Under the pieces are notes generated by a model. That model had not been told where the DNA came from. It was given only the letters and a program-made list of their open reading frames with translations, and searched no databases. The translations under genes and the position numbers were made by a program. Positions 1 through 5,774 of a stretch of DNA of 7,508 nt are shown piece after piece. The first letter of the stretch is position 1. Every line of letters begins with the position of its first letter. Origin of the DNA: Clostridiales bacterium (GTDB lineage Bacteria > Bacillota > Clostridia > Lachnospirales > Lachnospiraceae). The DNA lies in NCBI GenBank assembly GCA_021204765.1, contig JAJPYU010000039.1:1-7508 (forward strand), read 5' to 3'.

Positions 1-395
1 TCAGCAAAATTATAACCATACCGCTTAATATCCCTGCCTCTCAAAATCGGTCGAATGATCTCGGCAGAGCGGGGATCCTCAGCTATTAGTTCATCTTTTT
101 TCTCCCCTGAAATGATGAATGCGTCGTTAAGGCCAGTCTTTATGCCATAGTTTATGCTGATATCCCAGTCCTTCAGCGGCGCGCCTACGGCCTCTATTTT
201 CTCCTTGATGCTCTGCTCAATGGGAGATAGTATGGTCCAGCTGTCAGAACCGGAGAATCCCATGGAGCTCTTATTCTGCATTACAAAAACGCTCAAATAT
301 TTTATGCTGTTCTGATAACTTATCAATGCATTTCTCCCGGCAGGTGCTGCCTCGAAGACATATCCGGGAGATTTGCTTTCAACAAATAAAGTAAA
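1..395 (-). CDS. Type IIG restriction-modification specificity (TRD) fragment, lacking its methyltransferase part
   Basis: The minus strand is open from about position 425 to the window edge. It encodes a block with phrases I recognise from Eco57I-like type IIG restriction-methylation enzymes: VMQNKSSMGFSGSDSW, LSPIEQSIKEKIEAVG, PLKDWDISINYGIKTGLNDA and then IIRPILRGRDIKRYGY. This is the TaqI-like C-terminal specificity domain that reads the DNA target; whole enzymes of this class run to about 1000 residues, with the methyltransferase before this domain. Here nothing of the methyltransferase precedes it. The similarity stops near position 380-395, where the ribosome binding site of the divergent recombinase begins. 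No ATG, GTG or TTG lies ahead of the conserved block; the first in-frame ATG is at 281-279, inside it. The gene continues past position 1. I read it as a 5'-truncated remnant or a silent specificity cassette exchanged by the neighbouring invertase. The domain call is firm; the silent-cassette role is inference. Confidence 0.75.
372..395. repeat. AT-rich 24-bp dyad at the junction of TRD fragment and recombinase (candidate crossover site)
   Basis: The two 12-base halves are TTTGCTTTCAAC and AAATAAAGTAAA. TTT pairs with AAA and CTTT with AAAG around a centre between 383 and 384, giving seven of twelve paired positions. Small serine invertases bind about 26-bp imperfect dyads with a 2-bp centre, so size and position fit. 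The dyad lies exactly where the specificity-domain similarity ends and the recombinase ribosome binding site (AAAGGAG, 393-399) begins. The role is inferred from position only; a short AT-rich dyad can arise by chance. Confidence 0.25.
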
Positions 396-409
396 GGAGC
401 GCGTGAATA

Positions 410-1012
410 ATGAATTACGGGTACATCAGAGTGAGCAGTGACAAGCAGACAGTGGAGAATCAGAGATTTGAGATCATCAATTTCTGCAAGGCGAATGACC
501 TGAAGATCAATGGATGGATTGAGGAGACCGTCAGCGGGACAAAGAGTTATGACAAAAGGGAACTGGGAATGCTCCTAAACAAGGTGAAGAAAGATGATCT
601 CATCATTTGTTCTGAACTCTCCAGGCTGGGAAGGAATCTCTTCATGATAATGGAGATTTTGAATCAGTGTATGACTAAGGAATGCAAGGTTTGGACCATA
701 AAGGACGGATATCGCCTTGGTGACGATATCCAGAGCAAGGTACTGGCCTTTGCCTTCGGTTTATCTGCCGAGATAGAGAGAAATCTGATAAGCCAGAGGA
801 CTAAGGAGGCTCTGGCGCGGAAGAAGGCAGAGGGGGTCGTGCTTGGCCGCCCCAAAGGCCGGAAGTCTTCCCATGTAAAATTGTCCGGGAAAGAGGAGAT
901 TATCAAGGATTTGCGAGAGCAAGGCGTGTCAATCTGCGAGATAGCCCGTATTTATAAGGTCAATCGGAACACCGTAAGCAAGTTTCTGAAAGAAAAAGTT
1001 TATTGCAGTTGA
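410..1012 (+). CDS. Small serine recombinase, Mpi-like DNA invertase
   Basis: This 200-residue protein is a serine site-specific recombinase of the resolvase/invertase class, which cuts both strands at paired short sites through a 5' phosphoserine bond and inverts or deletes the DNA between them. The N-terminal YIRVSSDKQ carries the catalytic serine at residue 9 with Arg7. SELSRLGRN (68-76) supplies the conserved active-site arginines 72 and 75. SKVLAFAFGLSAEIERNLIS (109-128) is the start of the long dimer helix, RTKEALARKKAEG follows, and residues 158-197 form a helix-turn-helix of the Hin type (ISICEIARIYKVNRNTVSKF region). The wording, especially SKVLAFAFG..AEIERNLIS, resembles Mpi, the master invertase of Bacteroides fragilis. 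Length and domain order are complete. ATG 410 is set by AAAGGAG at 393-399, ten bases upstream. It is divergent from the truncated specificity gene, which suggests it switches a type IIG locus. Inversion versus resolution is not decidable from the protein alone. Confidence 0.93.
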   Translation: MNYGYIRVSSDKQTVENQRFEIINFCKANDLKINGWIEETVSGTKSYDKRELGMLLNKVKKDDLIICSELSRLGRNLFMIMEILNQCMTKECKVWTIKDGYRLGDDIQSKVLAFAFGLSAEIERNLISQRTKEALARKKAEGVVLGRPKGRKSSHVKLSGKEEIIKDLREQGVSICEIARIYKVNRNTVSKFLKEKVYCS

Positions 1013-1061
1013 CCATTGGGAAAAAAGAATTGTTTGATAAGAAAATTTCTTGCTGGGTTTA

Positions 1062-1100
1062 TTCCGGGAAATTGCATATTGTTACAAAAGCCCGTAATAA
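1062..1100. repeat. Copy 1 of a 39-bp imperfect palindromic element upstream of the ATPase promoter
   Basis: This copy matches the stretch at 1159-1197 at 31 of 39 positions without gaps, with an offset of exactly 97 bases. Its outer arms TT-CGGG and CCCG-AA pair around a centre at 1079.5; the inner TGCAT/TTACA arms pair only in part. The downstream end, CCGTAATAA, is identical in both copies. It lies 16 bases upstream of the proposed -35 hexamer, a place suited to a regulator binding site. The repeat is seen directly; the regulatory role is inferred. Confidence 0.6.
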
Positions 1101-1115
1101 ATATGCCTTAGATGA

Positions 1116-1144
1116 TTGATTTTTCTACAGCATTCATATATAAT
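1116..1144 (+). promoter_or_regulatory. Sigma-A type promoter of the ATPase gene
   Basis: TTGATT (1116-1121) and a perfect TATAAT (1139-1144) are separated by 17 bases, the optimal spacing. Transcription would start near 1151, leaving a leader of about 57 bases before the chosen start at 1208. A second, weaker candidate is TTGCAT (1072-1077), 17 bases, TAATAA (1095-1100), but it lies within the upstream palindromic copy. Confidence 0.6.
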
Positions 1145-1158
1145 ACGGTTAAATACAG

Positions 1159-1197
1159 TTACGGGAAAATGCATCATGATGCAAAAATCCGTAATAA
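1159..1197. repeat. Copy 2 of the 39-bp palindromic element, in the ATPase leader
   Basis: A perfect 14-bp palindrome TGCATCATGATGCA (1170-1183) is enclosed, around the same centre at 1176.5, by the arms TTACGG (1159-1164) and CCGTAA (1189-1194). The element begins some eight bases after the likely transcription start and ends at the ribosome binding site, so it could act as an operator or as a leader hairpin that limits translation. It shares 31 of 39 bases with copy 1. Function is inferred. Confidence 0.6.
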
Positions 1198-1207
1198 GGG
1201 GGCCGGG

Positions 1208-2461
1208 ATGAAAGAAATCAAACGTGAGATATATTTAAACAGGTTAATTGAGCGCCGTGAAAACGGACTGATCAAAGTGATCACCGGCATCCGCAGGTGC
1301 GGAAAGTCCTATCTGTTGTTCAATCTGTATTATCAATACCTTCTGCAGTCCGGTGTTGACGCTTCCAGGATCATCCGGATTCCCCTGGATGATGAGGACT
1401 ATGAAGAGCTTCGCGACAGGAAAAAGCTCAGTGCCTATGTCAGGGAACGCCTGACAGATGACGATATGTGGTATGTTTTCCTGGATGAGGTGCAGTTTTG
1501 TGAGGGGTTTGAATCCGTACTCAACGGACTGAACCGTCGTGAAAATGTGGATATTTATGTTACCGGCAGTAATTCTAAATTTCTGTCCTCCGACGTTCTG
1601 ACCGAATTCCGCGGGCGCGGGGATGAGATACGGGTTTACCCGCTGTCCTTTTTTGAGTATGTATCCGCATATCCCGGAGACAAATATGATGCATGGAAGG
1701 ATTATTACACTTATGGAGGCCTTCCCCTGATCCTGAGTATGAAATCAGATGAGCAGAAATCCGCATATCTGATCAATCTGTGCAGGGAATTATATTTTAA
1801 GGACATCGAGGAACGGAATCATCTGCGCGGCGACAACATTATGCCGGTGCTGGTCAATGTCCTGGCCTCTGCGGTCGGGTCTCTTACCAACCCCACCAAG
1901 CTGGCCAATACCTTCGCTAGCAACAAAATGCCGACCACAGACAAGACGATTTCCAGCTATATCGCTTATCTGACAGATGCTTTCTTTATCTGTAAAGCAC
2001 AGCGCGATGATATAAAGGGCAGGAAATATATTGCGTCCCCGTTTAAATATTATTTTACTGACGTTGGCCTGCGCAATGCGCAGCTGAATTTCCGCCAGCA
2101 GGAAGAAAACCATATCATGGAAAATATCATTTACAATGAGCTTCTGGTTCGGGGATTTAATGTAGATATCGGCATCGTTGGGATATCTGAACGTGATGCG
2201 GACGGGAAGTTGGCGCGCAGGAATCTGGAAGTTGATTTTGTTTGCAACAAGGGGAATCGGCGTTATTATATCCAGTCAGCATTTGCAATTCCGGATGCCG
2301 CAAAAATGCAGCAGGAACAGAATTCCCTGGTTCATATAGCAGATTCCTTTAAGAAAATTATTTTGGTAAAGGACAATACCAAACTCTGGCGCAATGAGGA
2401 GGGCATTGTCATAATGGGCATCATTGATTTTCTCCTTGATCCGGACAGTCTTGATCTGTGA
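1208..2461 (+). CDS. AAA family ATPase with DUF4143-like C-terminal domain
   Basis: The 417-residue product is a P-loop ATPase of the AAA_14 plus DUF4143 kind, a widespread accessory family of unknown biological role. Walker A is GIRRCGKS (27-34), Walker B VFLDEVQ (90-96), and VTGSNSKFL (118-126) matches the sensor region. RGRGDEIRVYPLSFFEYVSAY (begins near 135) is the usual join to DUF4143. The C-terminal part carries NIIYNELLVRGF and then EVDFVCNKG (from 341) with YYIQSAF (from 353), which resembles a PD-(D/E)XK nuclease fold, but a glutamine and an alanine stand where an E-x-K pair would be, so cleavage activity is doubtful. I chose ATG 1208 because AAGGGGG (1196-1202) precedes it at good spacing, homologues begin at MKEIKREIYLNRL, and the longer in-frame start at 1112 lies upstream of the likely promoter. 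No signal peptide or membrane segment is visible. Codon use is more A/T-rich than in ileS, fitting an accessory gene. Substrate and partner are unknown. Confidence 0.88.
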   Translation: MKEIKREIYLNRLIERRENGLIKVITGIRRCGKSYLLFNLYYQYLLQSGVDASRIIRIPLDDEDYEELRDRKKLSAYVRERLTDDDMWYVFLDEVQFCEGFESVLNGLNRRENVDIYVTGSNSKFLSSDVLTEFRGRGDEIRVYPLSFFEYVSAYPGDKYDAWKDYYTYGGLPLILSMKSDEQKSAYLINLCRELYFKDIEERNHLRGDNIMPVLVNVLASAVGSLTNPTKLANTFASNKMPTTDKTISSYIAYLTDAFFICKAQRDDIKGRKYIASPFKYYFTDVGLRNAQLNFRQQEENHIMENIIYNELLVRGFNVDIGIVGISERDADGKLARRNLEVDFVCNKGNRRYYIQSAFAIPDAAKMQQEQNSLVHIADSFKKIILVKDNTKLWRNEEGIVIMGIIDFLLDPDSLDL

Positions 2462-2492
2462 TAAAGAAGCAGGTATGTAACTAAATCTTTTA

Positions 2493-2521
2493 TTTACAAA
2501 ACACTTTTGAAACGGTATTAT
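2493..2521 (+). promoter_or_regulatory. Promoter of the ileS-glgP operon
   Basis: TTTACA (2493-2498) and TATTAT (2516-2521) are separated by 17 bases; each hexamer differs from the sigma-A consensus at one position. Transcription would start near 2528, giving a leader of only about 34 bases. That leader carries the strong GGAGG (2550-2554) seven bases before ATG 2562. No T-box or other riboswitch fits in it. Confidence 0.65.
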
Positions 2522-2561
2522 ATACAGCGTGAGAATTTTAGCGTCTTACGGAGGTATTATC

Positions 2562-5500
2562 ATGTACGACAAAGTCGATACCAATCTGAATTTCGTCGAG
2601 CGCGAGAAGAAGACAGCGCAGTTCTGGCGGGATAACGATATATTTAAGAAGAGCATGGAGGCCCGGGAGGGCTGCCCCGTCTATACATTCTATGACGGCC
2701 CGCCCACGGCCAATGGGAAGCCTCACATAGGCCACGTCCTGACCCGGGTCATCAAGGATATGATCCCCAGATATCAGACTATGAAGGGCCATATGGTCCC
2801 CAGGAAGGCCGGCTGGGACACCCACGGCCTCCCGGTGGAGCTGGAGGTGGAGAGAGCCCTGGGCCTGGACGGCAAGGAGCAGATTGAGGAGTACGGCATG
2901 GAGCCCTTCATCCAGAAATGCAAGGAGTCCGTCTGGAAATACAAGGGCATGTGGGAGGATTTCTCCAACACAGTGGGGTTCTGGGCCGATATGGACGACC
3001 CTTACGTGACTTACGATGACGATTACATCGAGTCCGAGTGGTGGGCCTTAAACCAGATCTGGAATAAGGGACTCCTTTACAAGGGCTTTAAGATAGTCCC
3101 CTATTGCCCCCGCTGCGGTACCCCCCTGTCCACAGCCGAGGTCTCCCAGGGATATAAGACGGTGAAGGAGCGCTCCGCCATCGTCAGATTTAAGGTAGTG
3201 GGAGAGGACGCATACTTTTTGGCCTGGACCACCACCCCCTGGACCCTGCCCAGCAATGTGGCCCTCTGCGTGAATCCCAATGATACTTACGTGAAGGTGA
3301 AGGCAGGGGACGGCTATACCTATTACATGGCCGAGGCTCTGCTGGATACAGTTCTCGGAAGATTCGCTTCGAAGGAAAATGATGCCGCTGACCAGGGCGC
3401 AGATGGTGACCTGTCAGACGCAGGGAAAGAGATAAAAGAAAAAGGTTATACGATCCTAGAAAAATACAAGGGTACCGATCTGGAGTACAGGGAGTATGAG
3501 CCTTTATTTGCCTGCGCCAAAGCAGTGGCGGATAAGCAGGGAAAGAAGGGCTTTTACGTCACCTGCGATACCTATGTCACCATGTCCGACGGCACAGGCA
3601 TAGTCCATATCGCCCCGGCCTTCGGTGAGGACGACGCTGTGGTAGGGAAGAATTACGACCTGCCCTTCGTCCAGCTGGTGGACAGCAAGGGCCTGATGAC
3701 TGAGGAGACAGATTACGCCGGAGTCTTTGTGAAGAAGGCAGATCCCCTTATCCTCACCGACCTGGACAAGGAGGGAAAGCTCTTTGATGCACCTAAGTTC
3801 GAGCACGAGTATCCCCACTGCTGGCGCTGCGACACGCCCCTTATCTACTACGCCAGGGAGTCCTGGTACATCCGTGAGACTGCGGTGAGGGATGAGCTGA
3901 TCAGAAATAACAACACGGTAAACTGGATTCCCGAGTCCATCGGCAAGGGCCGTTTCGGCAACTGGCTGGAAAATATCCAGGACTGGGCCATCTCCCGGAA
4001 CCGTTACTGGGGCACACCCCTCAACATCTGGGAGTGTGAGTGCGGCCATCTGGAGTCCATAGCCAGCCGGGATGAGCTCTACGCAAAGAGCGGCAATCCC
4101 GCGGCGAAGACCGTAGAGCTGCATCGTCCTTATATAGATGGGATCACCATCACCTGCCCGGTTTGCGGTAAGACTATGCACCGTGTCCCGGAGGTAATAG
4201 ACTGCTGGTTTGATTCCGGCGCCATGCCCTTCGCCCAGCATCACTATCCCTTTGAGAATAAGGAGATTTTCGAGCAGCAGTTCCCGGCCCAGTTTATCTC
4301 CGAGGCCGTGGATCAGACCAGAGGCTGGTTTCACTCCCTCATGGCCGAGTCCACCATGCTCTTTGACTGCGCTCCCTATGAGAATGTCATTGTCATGGGC
4401 CATGTCCAGGATGAGAACGGCCAGAAGATGAGCAAGTCCAAAGGTAACGCCGTGGATCCCTTCGAGGCTTTGGGGACTTACGGTGCCGATGCAATCCGCT
4501 GGTATTTCTACATCAATTCAGCCCCCTGGCTGCCCAACCGTTTCCACGGGAAAGCGGTGCAGGAGGGCCAGAGGAAGTTCATGGGCACCCTGTGGAATAC
4601 CTACGCCTTCTTTGTATTATATGCGAATATCGATGAGTTTGACGCCACGAAATATGAGCTGGAGTATGACAAATTATCTGTCATGGATAAATGGCTCCTT
4701 TCCCGCCTTAATTCCACGGTGAAGACTGTGGACTCCCACCTTGGAAATTACCGCATACCGGAGGCGGCCAGGGAATTACAGTCATTTGTGGACGATATGA
4801 GCAACTGGTATGTCCGCCGGGGCCGTGAGCGCTACTGGGCAAAGGGAATGGAGCAGGATAAGATAAACGCTTACATGACCCTCTACACAGCCCTTGTGAC
4901 TATCGCCAAGGCGGCGGCTCCCATGATTCCCTTCATGACCGAGGACATTTATCGGAACCTGGTGTGTAACATCGACCCCAGTGCCCCTGAGAGCATCCAC
5001 CTCTGCGACTATCCCGTGGCGGATGAGTCCATGATCGACCCTGAGCTTGAAAAGGATATGGACCAGGTCCTGAAGATAGTTGTATTAGGCCGTGCCGCCA
5101 GGAATACCTCCGGCATCAAGAACCGCCAGCCTATAGCTGAGATGATGGTGAAGGCCCCTGATGTGCTGCCCGCATATTTTACAGATATCATCGCCGATGA
5201 GCTAAATGTGAAGAAGGTCACCTACACCGACGACGTCAGCGGATACACCACTTATGAATTCAAGCCCCAGCTTAAGACCGTGGGTCCTAAGTACGGCAGG
5301 TTCCTGGGGCAGATAAAGCAGGCACTGGCTTCAATTGACGGAGCCAAAGCCTGGGCCGAGCTTCAAAAGAAGGGTGAAATTAGGTTGACAGACATAGACG
5401 ATTCGATTATCCTTTCAGAAGATGACCTGCTGATCTCAGTGGTCCAGACTGAAGGCTTTGCCACGGAGAGCGGCGGAGACATCACGGTGGTCCTGGATAT

Positions 5501-5774
5501 CCACATGACCCCCGGGCTTATAGACGAGGGGCTTGTCAGGGAGCTTATCAGCAAGATCCAGACCATGCGCAAGGAGGCGGATTTTGAAGTAATGGATCAT
5601 ATTACCGTTACATACGAGGCAGACGAGACCATCGACCGTATTTTTAAGGAACACGGCGGTGAGATCGCTCACGATGTGCTGGCGGCAGAGATCCGCGGAG
5701 GTACAACATGCGGTTACACAAAAGAATGGAACATCAACAGACACAGAGTAATGTTGGGGGTGGAGAGACAATGA
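2562..5774 (+). CDS. ileS: Isoleucyl-tRNA synthetase, type 2 (IleS2-like)
   Basis: This cytosolic class I synthetase joins isoleucine to tRNA-Ile using ATP and edits mischarged valine. The 1070-residue product has the DGPPTANGKPHIGH signature with HIGH at 55-58, GWDTHGLPVE soon after, the CP1 editing domain with WTTTPW (222-227) and GTGIVH (344-349), and KMSKS at 622-626. Cysteine pairs that may bind zinc are C182/C185, C420/C423, C492/C494 and C532/C535. The anticodon-binding part follows from about residue 690, then a long C-terminal extension. The wording (ANGKPHIGHVLTR, GWDTHG) and the length, longer than the roughly 940 residues of the E. coli enzyme, point to the eukaryote-like type 2 group, known for low mupirocin sensitivity. 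ATG 2562 is chosen over an in-frame ATG at 2529 because GGAGG at 2550-2554 precedes it and MYDKVDTNLNF is the usual opening. Its stop overlaps the start of glgP. An acidic stretch at about 269-296 within CP1 looks like a lineage insertion. Confidence 0.97.
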   Translation: MYDKVDTNLNFVEREKKTAQFWRDNDIFKKSMEAREGCPVYTFYDGPPTANGKPHIGHVLTRVIKDMIPRYQTMKGHMVPRKAGWDTHGLPVELEVERALGLDGKEQIEEYGMEPFIQKCKESVWKYKGMWEDFSNTVGFWADMDDPYVTYDDDYIESEWWALNQIWNKGLLYKGFKIVPYCPRCGTPLSTAEVSQGYKTVKERSAIVRFKVVGEDAYFLAWTTTPWTLPSNVALCVNPNDTYVKVKAGDGYTYYMAEALLDTVLGRFASKENDAADQGADGDLSDAGKEIKEKGYTILEKYKGTDLEYREYEPLFACAKAVADKQGKKGFYVTCDTYVTMSDGTGIVHIAPAFGEDDAVVGKNYDLPFVQLVDSKGLMTEETDYAGVFVKKADPLILTDLDKEGKLFDAPKFEHEYPHCWRCDTPLIYYARESWYIRETAVRDELIRNNNTVNWIPESIGKGRFGNWLENIQDWAISRNRYWGTPLNIWECECGHLESIASRDELYAKSGNPAAKTVELHRPYIDGITITCPVCGKTMHRVPEVIDCWFDSGAMPFAQHHYPFENKEIFEQQFPAQFISEAVDQTRGWFHSLMAESTMLFDCAPYENVIVMGHVQDENGQKMSKSKGNAVDPFEALGTYGADAIRWYFYINSAPWLPNRFHGKAVQEGQRKFMGTLWNTYAFFVLYANIDEFDATKYELEYDKLSVMDKWLLSRLNSTVKTVDSHLGNYRIPEAARELQSFVDDMSNWYVRRGRERYWAKGMEQDKINAYMTLYTALVTIAKAAAPMIPFMTEDIYRNLVCNIDPSAPESIHLCDYPVADESMIDPELEKDMDQVLKIVVLGRAARNTSGIKNRQPIAEMMVKAPDVLPAYFTDIIADELNVKKVTYTDDVSGYTTYEFKPQLKTVGPKYGRFLGQIKQALASIDGAKAWAELQKKGEIRLTDIDDSIILSEDDLLISVVQTEGFATESGGDITVVLDIHMTPGLIDEGLVRELISKIQTMRKEADFEVMDHITVTYEADETIDRIFKEHGGEIAHDVLAAEIRGGTTCGYTKEWNINRHRVMLGVERQ

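Noticed and set aside
281..308. TTACAA, 16 bases, TATGCT as the recombinase promoter
   Set aside because: Both hexamers are weak and the start would be about 95 bases from the gene; not strong enough to list.
313..325. Perfect 13-bp palindrome TGATAACTTATCA in the specificity fragment
   Set aside because: It encodes conserved-looking protein (LISYQ region) and is short and A/T-rich, so chance suffices as an explanation.
333..371. Inverted repeat TCTCCCGG / CCGGGAGA as the invertase site
   Set aside because: The arms are perfect, but 23 bases separate them, unlike the compact dyads of serine invertases, and both lie in conserved coding sequence.
1039..1051. AAGAAA-A-TTTCTT inverted repeat after the recombinase, as a terminator
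   Set aside because: The loop is a single base, the stem is A/T only, and no T-run follows; it cannot form a useful terminator hairpin.
1112..1207. In-frame upstream extension of the ATPase (start at ATG 1112)
   Set aside because: No good ribosome binding site precedes it, it lies upstream of the TATAAT promoter, and the extra residues translate the palindromic element rather than conserved protein.
2529..2561. In-frame upstream extension of ileS (start at ATG 2529)
   Set aside because: It would translate the strong GGAGG ribosome binding site and begins at about the predicted transcription start.
3504..4403. Long open frame on the minus strand (299 codons) inside ileS
   Set aside because: It is opposite a certain, highly conserved synthetase, its translation resembles no family I know, and such frames are expected opposite G/C-ending codons.
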